52,468 nt of DNA. It comes from Bacilli bacterium. GTDB lineage: Bacteria; Bacillota_I; Bacilli_A; RF39; UBA660. The stretch spans positions 1 to 52,468 of the forward strand of contig JAFUCZ010000035.1 of the NCBI GenBank assembly GCA_017459425.1. Reading direction: 5' to 3'. Within the stretch, counting starts at the first letter, position 1. Each line of letters begins with the position of its first letter. The notes below the pieces were generated by a model, which was given only the letters and a program-made list of their open reading frames with translations, did not search any database and was not told the DNA's origin. A program made the position numbers and the translations under genes. Shown in pieces: positions 7,917 through 17,508 of the stretch.

Positions 7917-10293
7917 GTAATTTTAAGAATAATTTAACAAATTTTTTCTCTAAACCTTTTCTTTGGAGTTTTCGTATATTAATTCTTTTTTTATTAATTG
8001 GTAAATCACTAAACATTATTTCGTCAATCTTCATTTTCATCTCTGTTTCAATTTGTAAATCAGAAATAATTGATCCAATATCTTCGTTTATTAAACGAAC
8101 TGCATCTATTTCTATGTCTTTACCTTTACAGTTAAGTGTAAGTTGTCCATCTGTTCTAATATTTTTTGCTTCAACAACAAAATCTGTTCCATCAATATAT
8201 GATGTGCAATCAATTTTAGTTTCATTAAAGTATAAAATTACATCTTCTGCTTTTTTAGTATTTCTGAATCTAAATTTGTAATTTCTATTTTCAGGAACAA
8301 TATTACTTCTTCCCTCAACTGCCCTAATTATAACTGTGTAATTATTAGGCAAGTAGTTATAATCTATAGAAGTTACTAAATAAGATCCTTTTTCATACAT
8401 ATTTGTAACTCCGTCATCCTCATATAAATTATAAGTATTGCTGTGGCCAGGAAAAATTTGTATTTCTAGATTCTTCGGAACATTTGTATCATTTATATTT
8501 TCGTTATCACCAAAGACTAAAATTGAACCACTTTTTGCGAATACTGGATAATCTTCATCGTTGAAAAATGATACATACGCTCTCCCTCCAGGAAATTTTT
8601 TACCTGTGAAAAAATCATACCATACACCATCTGGAACAAAAAACTTGTGTATTACTCTATTCATAATATATTCTTTTTTCTTTAAAATAGGTGCGACAAA
8701 TAATTCAGATCCAAAATAGTATTCATTTCTATAATTTACATCATCATAAAATTCTTTATAGTTATAATATAATGGTTTTATAATTGGTTTACCATATTTA
8801 TAATATTTGTAACTTTCAGTATATAAATATGGGATTAATTTGTGACGTAAAGTTAAATAATCCTTTACTATTGTATAAGTTTTTATTCCCCATCTCCAAG
8901 GTTCTCTTTTATAATACTTTCCACTATCACAACCAAGTTTCATAATCGGACTGAATGTACCTAATTGAATAAACCTTGTATACAATTCATTATCTTCAAC
9001 ACCTTTATAAAATCCACCTATATCATGTGCCCAAAATGATACACCATTATTTACCGCCATATTGTTAAAATATGGAATTAGTTTTAAAGTATCCCATCCA
9101 ACTATTGTTTTACCAGAATATAATACGGGATATCTATGTGTTACTAATGATGAATTTCTAGATAAAGTCATTGGTCTTTTGTTAAAATCTTTTTTTGTAT
9201 CTAAAAAGTGATAATGATTTAATCTTCCTAAATTCATTCTATCACTTATATTATCATAATCTAAGAAATAAAAATCTACTCCCATGTTATCAAGGGGATG
9301 TATTAACATCTTAAAATAAACATCTAATGTTTTATAATCAAGAACATCAAAAGGTATTACGCCATTCTTATCAGGCGCTAAATATTTTTTCATTTGTTCA
9401 TAGTATTCTTCAAAATCATAAAATCCTTCAAAAGGGTTTATTGATAGTCCCATATGAATATTTACTTTATGCATATAATTTATCATGCTACTAGGATATT
9501 TAAAGTAATTCTTATTCCACGTAAAACCTGTTGTAATATTATTTTTCACGTTTCTTAAATGCCAATCATGACTTAATAACAAAATAGATACAGGTATATG
9601 TTTTTCATTAAATTTATCAACTAATCCTTTTAATTTTAAATCATCGTAAGCTGTATCTCTACTCCACCAATTTCCAAGTGCATATCTAGGTATTAATGCT
9701 GGATATCCAGTTATATTAAAGTAATCATTTAAGCATCCTTCAAAATCATTCATATACATGAATACATAAATATCAATTTCAGAATTAGTTCGTTCATTTA
9801 AGCACCCATTTTCATCAAATACATATGAATTAGAATCATCTAAACTTGTAAAACCATCTGGAGAATATAATCCTTTATCATAATTTTTATTATTGTTATC
9901 AAGTGAATAACCAGGAGATCTATAATTTCTAGCTTCTGGATGATTATAATACCAAAATTTTTGTGTATTTAATAAATCTATTTTCAAATTTTTTGTTTGA
10001 TTAAAACTAGTGCCAGCAAACTTTCTTTCTTTTTCATATGTTAATTTAAAAAAGCTAGTTGTAATAATTAAATATTTATCATCTTCCTGAGCTTCAAATG
10101 CCACCGGTTCCATATTACGATTTAGAACTATTTGTGTTGGGGCATCAGTAAATTTACCATTCCCACTATATTCTAGACGTATTAGTCTTTCGCTTAGTAC
10201 TGTAAATCTAAAAAATTTACCCTGAACAATATTTTTAGGATTTGCTAATGCATTACTCATATTTATTTTGAATTGTTCACCTAAATTATACAT
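7894..10293 (-). CDS. GH31-family glycosidase homologue with altered acid/base position
   Basis: 799 aa. Layout fits GH31 alpha-glycosidases: an N-terminal beta-sandwich (~1-190), a (beta/alpha)8 barrel (~200-530), C-terminal beta-sandwiches and a helical tail after ~720. The nucleophile strand is GVDFYFLDYDN, with D345 as the probable nucleophile. FWAHDIGGF and the YTRFIQLGTFSPIMK segment are classic GH31. The general acid/base Asp normally lies in an SGDT/GGDC-like motif before HDIGG; here the aligned motif is YSGKT, with K395 in its place. No signal peptide, so probably cytosolic. It follows the pyruvate-kinase homologue by 8 nt. It may be inactive, act by a changed mechanism, or act on an activated substrate. 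Substrate unknown. Confidence 0.85.
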   Translation of the reverse strand: MYNLGEQFKINMSNALANPKNIVQGKFFRFTVLSERLIRLEYSGNGKFTDAPTQIVLNRNMEPVAFEAQEDDKYLIITTSFFKLTYEKERKFAGTSFNQTKNLKIDLLNTQKFWYYNHPEARNYRSPGYSLDNNNKNYDKGLYSPDGFTSLDDSNSYVFDENGCLNERTNSEIDIYVFMYMNDFEGCLNDYFNITGYPALIPRYALGNWWSRDTAYDDLKLKGLVDKFNEKHIPVSILLLSHDWHLRNVKNNITTGFTWNKNYFKYPSSMINYMHKVNIHMGLSINPFEGFYDFEEYYEQMKKYLAPDKNGVIPFDVLDYKTLDVYFKMLIHPLDNMGVDFYFLDYDNISDRMNLGRLNHYHFLDTKKDFNKRPMTLSRNSSLVTHRYPVLYSGKTIVGWDTLKLIPYFNNMAVNNGVSFWAHDIGGFYKGVEDNELYTRFIQLGTFSPIMKLGCDSGKYYKREPWRWGIKTYTIVKDYLTLRHKLIPYLYTESYKYYKYGKPIIKPLYYNYKEFYDDVNYRNEYYFGSELFVAPILKKKEYIMNRVIHKFFVPDGVWYDFFTGKKFPGGRAYVSFFNDEDYPVFAKSGSILVFGDNENINDTNVPKNLEIQIFPGHSNTYNLYEDDGVTNMYEKGSYLVTSIDYNYLPNNYTVIIRAVEGRSNIVPENRNYKFRFRNTKKAEDVILYFNETKIDCTSYIDGTDFVVEAKNIRTDGQLTLNCKGKDIEIDAVRLINEDIGSIISDLQIETEMKMKIDEIMFSDLPINKKRINIRKLQRKGLEKKFVKLFLKLLEYVKQV

Positions 10294-10301
10294 AGTATCA
10301 C

Positions 10302-11723
10302 CTATTCATTAAAATCTTCAATTTTCATAAAATTGGTATATTTTGTGGTTTTAAATGGATAGCCCCCGGTTATTATTATTCTATCATCTATATCAATATC
10401 AAAAAGTGATAATGCAACCCCTTTTGACTCATTCATCATTTTATCAAAAGTTTTTAATTCTTGAATAAATACTGGATAAATTCCAAAATAAATGTTTAAA
10501 TTTTTTATAGTATTTATATCTGGTGAAAGAGCTAATATTGGACAACTCGGTCTAAATCTGCTTATTTTTTTTGCTGTTTGTCCACTGATTGTAGGAGTAA
10601 CTATCGTTTTACATTTCAATCTGTTAGCTGTTTCTACTACACTAATTGCAATACAACCTGTTGTATCTATGCTTTCAGATCTTATTGCTTTATCTAATAA
10701 ATCAATATAATTTATATCATGTTCTGATGCATGTATAATTCTCTCAATTGTTTTTAGAGTATCTACAGGAAACTTACCTATTGTTGTCTCACCACTTAAA
10801 ATAATTGCATCTACTCCATCAATAACTGCATTTGCTACATCACTTACCTCAGCTCTCGTTGGACTTGAACTATTTTCCATTGATGATAAAATTTGAGCAG
10901 CAACTATGCTTACTTTACCTACATTATGACATTTACTTACTATTGATTTTTGAATTCCTGGAACTCTCTCAAGTGGTACTTCAGCACCTAAATCACCTCT
11001 AGATACTATAATACCGTCACTTACTTTTATTATTTCATCTATAAATTCTACGCCTTTTTCATTTTCTATTTTTGCAATTATTCCTAAATGATCATTACCA
11101 AGTTCTATAAGCATGTCATTTACTAAAAGAACATCTTCCGATGAAGTAACACCAGAAAGCGCTAAAAAATCTACATTCATTTCATGTGCAAATACAATAT
11201 TTTTTTTATCATTTTCACTTAAAAAAGGAATATTTAATTTTGAATCTGGAACGTTTACTATAGATTTATCATAAACAATTCCTTCTTTTACAACTGTACA
11301 AGTTAAATAATTTGAATCTTTATCTGTAATTTCTAATTGAACTGCTCCATTATTTAATTTTATTACATCATGACATTTAACGTCATCAATAAATCCGAAA
11401 TAATTAACAGAAAATGTAGTACAATCACCTATAACAGGTGTTTTGCTAACCCTTACTGTTTCACCTAATTTAAAGTATGCAGATCCACCTTGAAAATTAA
11501 AAGTTCTAACATGTGGTCCTTCTATATCAAGCATTATAGAAATGTTTTTTTTCATTTCGTAATTTAATTCATCTATAATTGAAATAATTTTTTTACAAAA
11601 ATCATATGAGCAAAAAGCCATATTTAATCTTATTATATCTACGCCATTTATAAAAAATTGTCTTAATGTATCCTTATCTTGGCTTGCTGGACCAACTGTA
11701 GCTATTATTTTTGTTTTATTCAT
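10302..11723 (-). CDS. Divergent pyruvate kinase homologue
   Basis: 473 aa, full length for pyruvate kinase, with the TIM barrel interrupted by the B domain (~72-165) and a C-terminal regulatory domain. Retained: R32, N34, AKIEN with K218 and E220, RGDLG with D244, and the PTRAEVSDVANA segment. Changed from the usual family motifs: LNFSHG reads LNMAF (A36), LDTKGPEIRT reads LDIEGPHVRT (I67, E68, H71), DDG reads NNG (124-126), and ATQML reads AAQIL (A276 for the conserved Thr). These include potassium-site and catalytic-site positions. It may be a paralogue with altered activity or cofactor need rather than the housekeeping enzyme; the gene symbol is therefore withheld. Operonic with the GH31 homologue downstream. 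Confidence 0.85.
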   Translation of the reverse strand: MNKTKIIATVGPASQDKDTLRQFFINGVDIIRLNMAFCSYDFCKKIISIIDELNYEMKKNISIMLDIEGPHVRTFNFQGGSAYFKLGETVRVSKTPVIGDCTTFSVNYFGFIDDVKCHDVIKLNNGAVQLEITDKDSNYLTCTVVKEGIVYDKSIVNVPDSKLNIPFLSENDKKNIVFAHEMNVDFLALSGVTSSEDVLLVNDMLIELGNDHLGIIAKIENEKGVEFIDEIIKVSDGIIVSRGDLGAEVPLERVPGIQKSIVSKCHNVGKVSIVAAQILSSMENSSSPTRAEVSDVANAVIDGVDAIILSGETTIGKFPVDTLKTIERIIHASEHDINYIDLLDKAIRSESIDTTGCIAISVVETANRLKCKTIVTPTISGQTAKKISRFRPSCPILALSPDINTIKNLNIYFGIYPVFIQELKTFDKMMNESKGVALSLFDIDIDDRIIITGGYPFKTTKYTNFMKIEDFNE

Positions 11724-11793
11724 ATTACCACCTTATTATTCTACAACAATTATACAATTTAAAAAAAAGATTATACAGTATTTTTAGTATTTT

Positions 11794-13056
11794 TTATTTA
11801 AAACTAGTTATACTTACGCCTTTATAATAGTGTTTTAAAATATCTATAAAATTATATCCACTTTTTGCCATTCCGTTTGCGCCATATTGGCTCATTCCAA
11901 CTCCATGCCCATATCCTCTAGTTGTAACGTTTATTCCATTTTCTAATTTTTCAATTTCAAAATCCGCACTACGTAATTTAAATAAACTTCTAAATTCAAC
12001 GCCTGTATATTGCTTTTCACTTATTAAAATTGATGCCACTCTACCACCTGAGGTATATCCTTGTATGTTAAATTCAGTATTAATATTTATTTCCATTCCA
12101 ATTTTATTTGATAATTCTTCATATGATATAAAAACTGTTTTTAAATATGTAGGATTAAATGAATCATATGGACTATCAACACTAACTAAATAAGGGTAAT
12201 AATTTCCCCAAACATTTATTGAATCTTCAGTTTTTGTATTACTAGTTGAATGATATACTGCATCTATATATGTTCCATTATAAGTTAGGTACATGCCTCT
12301 TGTTGAATCTACAGATTCTTTTATTTTATCATAATACACATAATAATTATTGCCCCACAGATTTTTTAATTCATTATCATCTTTATAACTTTGAGTGGAT
12401 TCATTATCAGTTAAAATTTGATTCCTAGAAATTGATTTTAAAGCATAAGTGCGAGCTATAACTGCTTGTGCTTTAAGTGCTTCTATGTTAAAAGATGCTG
12501 GCATTTCGGCACCTACTACTCCAATTAAGTAATTTTCTAATTCTATATTTATTACATCACCATTGCCTCTATTAACTGTGACATAGAATTGATTATTTTC
12601 TTCTTCGTAATACTGTGTTTCTTGATTATAATTATTTTCTAAATTGTTAATATTTTGATTGCTATCTATATTATTTGTTGATATTTTTTCATTATTTGTT
12701 ATTTCTTCTTTAATATTTGTATTTTCATTTTGATCATTTATTTTTATATCGTTTTCTTCATTTAATTTTATATTTTCTACTATTTCAATTTGATTATTAA
12801 ATGGTATATTTTTGATGTATGTATATCTAAAATCATCTTTTAAATTAATATTTCCAATTAATATTCCACTTGCTATTAAGGCAACTGTTGTACCCGTAAA
12901 AGCTATTTTATTTTTGTTAATAAATTCTTTTATATAGTCTTTTATATCAATCATTTTATTTTGAAAATTAAATGATGAAAATTCATAATTGAAATTTAAA
13001 TAAAGATATAATACTTGTTTTCCATTTTCTATTTTTATCTCATAATCATTAATCAT
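11794..13056 (-). CDS. SpoIID/LytB-domain peptidoglycan protein
   Basis: 420 aa. One membrane segment at ~51-69 is followed by an Asn/Glu-rich spacer to ~150, then a SpoIID domain. Signatures: GVVGAEMPASFN with catalytic-type E184, ALKAQAVIARTYAL, TRGMYLTY, DAVYHSTS, and the C-terminal TTRGYGHGVGMSQYGA. SpoIID proteins are lytic transglycosylases acting on denuded glycan during engulfment; LytB-type members modulate cell-wall amidases in non-sporulating cells. The unusual N-terminal spacer and single helix suggest a membrane-tethered, outward-facing enzyme. GGTGAT precedes the start. It is transcribed alone between dacA and the pyruvate-kinase homologue. Confidence 0.88.
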   Translation of the reverse strand: MINDYEIKIENGKQVLYLYLNFNYEFSSFNFQNKMIDIKDYIKEFINKNKIAFTGTTVALIASGILIGNINLKDDFRYTYIKNIPFNNQIEIVENIKLNEENDIKINDQNENTNIKEEITNNEKISTNNIDSNQNINNLENNYNQETQYYEEENNQFYVTVNRGNGDVINIELENYLIGVVGAEMPASFNIEALKAQAVIARTYALKSISRNQILTDNESTQSYKDDNELKNLWGNNYYVYYDKIKESVDSTRGMYLTYNGTYIDAVYHSTSNTKTEDSINVWGNYYPYLVSVDSPYDSFNPTYLKTVFISYEELSNKIGMEININTEFNIQGYTSGGRVASILISEKQYTGVEFRSLFKLRSADFEIEKLENGINVTTRGYGHGVGMSQYGANGMAKSGYNFIDILKHYYKGVSITSFK

Positions 13057-13098
13057 TTTATCACCAGTAATATTGTTTGTAATAATTTTATAAATATA

Positions 13099-13124
13099 AT
13101 AAAAATCTAGTAAAACTAGATTTA
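13099..13124 (-). terminator. Intrinsic terminator of the DacA-type gene
   Basis: Stem AAATCTAG / CTAGATTT with an A/T-only loop, followed by T5 on the minus strand. It contains the stop codon of the carboxypeptidase gene. Confidence 0.8.
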
Positions 13125-14273
13125 AAATTTAATATCTCCTGTTAACATATCTTTTAAATATCTAAGATATAGATCAATTACATTTGCTTTTTTTATCTGC
13201 TCTTTTACTGTTAAATCGATTTTTTTATATTCTTTATTATTTAGTTTAACTATAATTTGACCTACTATTTCACCTTTTTTTACTGGAGCTTTTATTTTGT
13301 TTAATTTTACATCATATGTTACTTTGCCATCTTTTTCCGTATTTTTTCTAACAACATAAACATCTTCGATAGGCACTACTTTAGCATATTTAGTTTTTCC
13401 CGTATCTACTTCTGCTTCTTTTATTATTTCATCTTTTGATAACAGTTTTGTGGATTTATACTGTGCGAATCCATAATCTAACATTGAAGTAATTTCAGCA
13501 TTTCTTGTTTTACTATCAGGTTCATTCATTGCTACAGCAATAAATCTTATATCGTTTTTTGTAGCTGTAGCTGTTAGACAATATCCAGCAGTCTTAGTAT
13601 ATCCCGTTTTAAGTCCATCTACTCCATTATAAAATCTAACAAGTTTATTTGTATTTACAAGCCATAATTTTCTATCAGTTCCTTCTCTTAAATAATCCTC
13701 ATAAATTGAAGTATACTCTAAAACTTTTTTATGTTTTACTAGTTCTTTTGCAATCATTGCCATGTCATGAGCAGACGAATAATGATTTTCTTCATCCAAT
13801 CCGTGTGGATTTTTAAAGTTTGTATCAGATAAATTTAATTCTTTTGCGCGTTTGTTCATCATTTCAACAAAGTTTTCAACTGTACCTCCGATTTTTTCTG
13901 CCATAGCTACAACTGCGTCATTACCACTTGCTACAGCAATACCTTTAAATAAATCACTTACACTCATTTCTTCGTTTTCTTCAAGTAATATTTGTGATCC
14001 TCCCATATCAGATGCACGCTTACTAGCTACTACTTTATCATCCCAAGAAATAGTACCATTTTCTATATTTTCAATTATTAATAACATACTCATCATTTTA
14101 GTCATTGACGCAGGGGCTAATTTCTCATGAGAGTTTTTTTCATAAATTATTTCTCCAGTTGATGCTTCAATTAAAATCGCACTACCAGCACTAGGGGCTA
14201 AATTTAAATCATCCGCAAATGCATAAATTGGAATACAAAGTAAAACAAAAAACAAAATAAATATTTTTTTCAT
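13122..14273 (-). CDS. D-alanyl-D-alanine carboxypeptidase (DacA/DacF type)
   Basis: 383 aa, serine peptidase S11. Signal peptide at residues 1-20, cleaved probably after AFA. Active-site motifs: SMTK at 56-59 (nucleophile S56, base K59), SGN in AVASGNDAV, and KTG in DGLKTGYTKTAG. A C-terminal beta-rich domain (PBP5_C type) follows and the protein ends in a helix that could anchor it to the membrane. It trims the terminal D-Ala of peptidoglycan stem peptides outside the membrane. GAGGTG precedes the start; a -10 at 14311-14316 sits right after the rnr terminator. Confidence 0.95.
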   Translation of the reverse strand: MKKIFILFFVLLCIPIYAFADDLNLAPSAGSAILIEASTGEIIYEKNSHEKLAPASMTKMMSMLLIIENIENGTISWDDKVVASKRASDMGGSQILLEENEEMSVSDLFKGIAVASGNDAVVAMAEKIGGTVENFVEMMNKRAKELNLSDTNFKNPHGLDEENHYSSAHDMAMIAKELVKHKKVLEYTSIYEDYLREGTDRKLWLVNTNKLVRFYNGVDGLKTGYTKTAGYCLTATATKNDIRFIAVAMNEPDSKTRNAEITSMLDYGFAQYKSTKLLSKDEIIKEAEVDTGKTKYAKVVPIEDVYVVRKNTEKDGKVTYDVKLNKIKAPVKKGEIVGQIIVKLNNKEYKKIDLTVKEQIKKANVIDLYLRYLKDMLTGDIKF

Positions 14274-14310
14274 AACACACCTCTAATTAAGATTATGAAA
14301 AAGATGTAGA

Positions 14311-14316
14311 ATTATA
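14311..14316 (-). promoter_or_regulatory. -10 element for the DacA-type gene
   Basis: TATAAT lies 38 nt upstream of the ATG, immediately after the T run of the rnr terminator. No clear -35 is seen. Confidence 0.45.
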
Positions 14317-14317
14317 C

Positions 14318-14345
14318 AAAAAACAAGAATTAAATCTTGCTTTTT
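14318..14345 (-). terminator. Intrinsic terminator of rnr
   Basis: CAAGA / TCTTG stem (14324-14339) extended by A/T pairs and followed by TTTTTT on the minus strand. The rnr stop codon (14330-14332) is in the hairpin. Confidence 0.75.
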
Positions 14346-16423
14346 ACTTTTTGTTTCTTTAGTTTAAATTTAATAACACCAGTTTCTTTATTAGAACTTT
14401 TTACAATTACGTTTATTTTTCTTCCTATCTTATATACATTTGAATCAGTTATTATTGCATTTGTTGAAGGTTCGTAGTAAGGATTACCATCTATTTCATC
14501 AACATTTATTTTTCCAATTATTAAATTATTTAATTTTACTGTTATGTGATTTGAACTAACGTTATAAATATATGCTTCATACTCTTCACCAATTTTAGTT
14601 TCCATGTATTCTGCAATTTTATATTTACAAACTTCTCTTTCTGTTACATCTGCTTGTCTTTCTTTTAACGATGAATTTTTACATGCATTTGACAGATAAT
14701 CATATAAATCATTTAATTCGTCAACGTTAAAATCACTATTATATTTATTAATTAATGTGTGTACCATTAAGTCAGGAAATCTTCTAATTGGGGAAGTAAA
14801 ATGTGTATAGTTGGAAAGTGCTAGACCAAAATGACCTATATTGTCTGCTGAATAGCTTGCTTTTTTCATAGCTCGTAATATTGCATCTGATATTATATCA
14901 TATGTATCAAAATTTACTGCTTTATTTAATAATCCTTGAATTGATTTTGAACTACTTATATTACTTGGTATTCTAAAATTAACATTAAGTGTCTTAATAT
15001 ATTGTATAATTTCTTTTATAGAAGTTAAACTTGGACTTGGATGAACTCTATAAACAAATGGAAGTGTTGGATAAGTAGATGCCACCATTTCATTAGCTAG
15101 TACCATAAAGTTCTCTATCATTTCTTCTGAAGTTCCTCGATTTCTTCCTTTTATATCTACAACCAATCCATTTTCATCTGTTTTAAATATGATATCTTCA
15201 TCTTTAAATCTAATATATCCTCTATCTTTTTTTATAGTGCTAAGTACATTTGATAAATTTCTCATTTTAAATAATGTATCTATAAATTCATTATATCCCT
15301 TTACAGAATTACCTTTATCTAAAATTGAATTTACTTCTTCGTAAGTCATTTTTTTCTTTGAATTTATTACACTATCAAATATGGCGTATTTTATTACTTT
15401 ACCTGATGGACTAATTTCTATTAAACATGTTTTTGTAAGTCTATCTACGCCTTCATTTAAAGAACAAATCCCATTTGATAATTCATGTGGTAACATTGGT
15501 ATTACAGAACCAGCTAAATAAAGACTTGTGCCCCTTTTATATGCATCATTAAATAAATGTGAGTTTGGTTTAACATAATGTGCGACATCAGCTATATGAA
15601 CTCCTAATACATAATTCCCTTGATCATTGACATTTAAACTTATTGCATCATCCATATCTTTTGTATCAGAACCATCTATTGTAAAAATTTGCTTATCTCG
15701 TAAGTCTATTCTATTTTCTAAATCTTCTGTTTTTACAAAGCTAGGAATTTTTTTTACTTCTTCTTTAGTTTGCTCACTAAACTCAATATCAAATCCATTA
15801 CATATAGCCTTCATTTTAATGTAACAATCCGGATCATCTTTATGTCCTATTATGTTATTTATTTTCGCACAGAATTTATTGTTTTTTGCTTTTTTAGATA
15901 TTGATACACTCACTCTTGTACCTACTGGAAAATTATATTTGTTTTTATCAAATGTCATATCAAAATCAATATCAAAACCAATAGGCTTAAAAAAATACTG
16001 ACCATTTAAATAAGAATATTCAAATAATAAATTATCATTTGCTCGTGAAACAATTTTATTAACTATTCCATATTGTTTAGATTGAATTTTATAATCTAAT
16101 TTTTTAACAACTATTAAGTCATTAACTAAAGCACCATTTAAATATTTTGAATCAATATATGTACATATATTATTTTGTGAAACAAAATAACGACCTTTTT
16201 TATCAATTTTAAGTCTATCTTGAATTAAATTATCTGGAAATAAAGTATATAAATCATGTTTATCCGTATAAATTATTCCCTGTATTTCTAAATTTTGTAA
16301 CACTTTAACCAAACAATTTTTTTCGTTTTCATCTAATTTTAATTTCTCTATCAAATCATTTAAAGAAATTTTTTTGTTTGATTTTGTAAAATATTCAATC
16401 AATTTTTGTTCTAAATCTATCAT
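14330..16423 (-). CDS. rnr: Ribonuclease R
   Basis: 697 aa, 3'-5' exoribonuclease of the RNB family. An N-terminal winged-helix/cold-shock region (~1-200) is followed by the RNB catalytic domain beginning at DLRDKQIFTIDGSDTKD, with the acidic cluster DTKDMDDAISL. LPHELSNGICSLNEGVDR, YTHFTSPIRRFPDLMVH and a C-terminal S1 domain (~620-690) are all present. The C-terminus is short and basic. It degrades structured RNA and acts in rRNA quality control. AGGGGGAT precedes the start. It is divergent from the VanY gene pair. Confidence 0.96.
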   Translation of the reverse strand: MIDLEQKLIEYFTKSNKKISLNDLIEKLKLDENEKNCLVKVLQNLEIQGIIYTDKHDLYTLFPDNLIQDRLKIDKKGRYFVSQNNICTYIDSKYLNGALVNDLIVVKKLDYKIQSKQYGIVNKIVSRANDNLLFEYSYLNGQYFFKPIGFDIDFDMTFDKNKYNFPVGTRVSVSISKKAKNNKFCAKINNIIGHKDDPDCYIKMKAICNGFDIEFSEQTKEEVKKIPSFVKTEDLENRIDLRDKQIFTIDGSDTKDMDDAISLNVNDQGNYVLGVHIADVAHYVKPNSHLFNDAYKRGTSLYLAGSVIPMLPHELSNGICSLNEGVDRLTKTCLIEISPSGKVIKYAIFDSVINSKKKMTYEEVNSILDKGNSVKGYNEFIDTLFKMRNLSNVLSTIKKDRGYIRFKDEDIIFKTDENGLVVDIKGRNRGTSEEMIENFMVLANEMVASTYPTLPFVYRVHPSPSLTSIKEIIQYIKTLNVNFRIPSNISSSKSIQGLLNKAVNFDTYDIISDAILRAMKKASYSADNIGHFGLALSNYTHFTSPIRRFPDLMVHTLINKYNSDFNVDELNDLYDYLSNACKNSSLKERQADVTEREVCKYKIAEYMETKIGEEYEAYIYNVSSNHITVKLNNLIIGKINVDEIDGNPYYEPSTNAIITDSNVYKIGRKINVIVKSSNKETGVIKFKLKKQKVKSKI

Positions 16424-16478
16424 GCTATCCCCCTACAATTTAAATATACACTTATTTTATTTAAATGTAAATTAAAAC

Positions 16479-16507
16479 TTTAAAATCAATAAAAAAAATA
16501 GTATAAT
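16479..16507 (+). promoter_or_regulatory. Promoter of the first VanY-like gene
   Basis: TATAAT (16502-16507) with a weak -35 TTTAAA (16479-16484), 17-nt spacer, in the rnr/VanY divergent gap. GGTGAT lies just before the ATG. Confidence 0.5.
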
Positions 16508-16524
16508 GTGTGTAAGGTGATGCT

Positions 16525-17466
16525 ATGAAAAAAAGAAAAATTAAAAAAATTCCATTTATTATTACAATAGTAATAATTATATTAGTATTTGTTATTTCAT
16601 TTAAGATAGTTCAAACCATAAAATATCACAATACATATGATTATAAATTATCACAATTAAATTATACGGAAAAAGAAATTAAAAACATAAAAAAATTAAG
16701 TGATAAAAAAATTGATGAAATTCTAAAAAAAGATAAAATTGAAATATTATCTGACATAATTGTGCAAAAATATTTTTTGGAAAAAAATTTAAATACGTAT
16801 ATTAATTATTATAATGAAAACAAAGATAAAAAACTAAATGATATTATAGCCATAGTAAATGTAGGAGCTAATAATGAACCATATTCAAATACAAAAAAAG
16901 CTGATACTACAAAAAATGAATTGATTTTAGTAAATAAATACTATTATTTAGATAATACATTTATTCCTGAAGGAGTTATTGATGCCCCATTAAGTCTAGC
17001 ATTTGATGACAATCAAACTACTGAATTAGTACTAGAAAAATTTAAAGAAATGGCACTTGCTGCTGACGAAGAAGATTTAACTTTAATTATTAACTCAGGG
17101 TATAGGCCTTATGAATATCAGGAAGAATTATACAGTGAATATGAAGCACGTGATGGTGTTGAAGGCGCTGATTCATATGCAGCTCGTCCAGGACATTCTG
17201 AGCATCAAACAGGATTAGCAATTGACATAATTACTTACGGTGCTAAAAATAATAGTTTTGATCAAACAGATGAATTTAAGTGGCTAGATCAAAATGCTCA
17301 CAAATATGGTTTTATTTTAAGATACCCTAAAGATAAAACTTATTTAACTGGTTATGATTATGAATCATGGCATTTCAGATATGTGGGTATTGATGCTGCA
17401 ACTAAAATTAAAAAATTAGGAATTACATTTGATGAATATTATGCATATTTTATAGAGAATAAATAG
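16525..17466 (+). CDS. VanY-like D-Ala-D-Ala carboxypeptidase 1 (peptidase M15B)
   Basis: 313 aa. A very basic N-terminus (MKKRKIKK) and one hydrophobic helix (~10-28) anchor the enzyme. Residues ~40-150 are an unrecognised extension. The M15B domain carries SGYRPYEYQEELY, then the zinc motif SEHQTGLAID with H227 and D234, and YESWHFRYVG with E280 and H283. All expected metal and catalytic positions are present. Enzymes of this family cleave terminal D-Ala from peptidoglycan peptides or precursors. No VanR/S or ligase genes are nearby, so a wall-remodelling role is more likely than glycopeptide resistance. A paralogue follows at once. Confidence 0.92.
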   Translation: MKKRKIKKIPFIITIVIIILVFVISFKIVQTIKYHNTYDYKLSQLNYTEKEIKNIKKLSDKKIDEILKKDKIEILSDIIVQKYFLEKNLNTYINYYNENKDKKLNDIIAIVNVGANNEPYSNTKKADTTKNELILVNKYYYLDNTFIPEGVIDAPLSLAFDDNQTTELVLEKFKEMALAADEEDLTLIINSGYRPYEYQEELYSEYEARDGVEGADSYAARPGHSEHQTGLAIDIITYGAKNNSFDQTDEFKWLDQNAHKYGFILRYPKDKTYLTGYDYESWHFRYVGIDAATKIKKLGITFDEYYAYFIENK

Positions 17467-17487
17467 TTAATTTTAACTATTTTTTTC
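17461..17487 (+). terminator. Intrinsic terminator between the VanY genes
   Basis: AAATAGTTAA / TTAACTATTT stem followed by T4-7 on the plus strand. It contains the stop codon of the first VanY gene (17464-17466). Confidence 0.8.
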
Positions 17488-17508
17488 ATATATTTTAGTG
17501 GTGATAAT

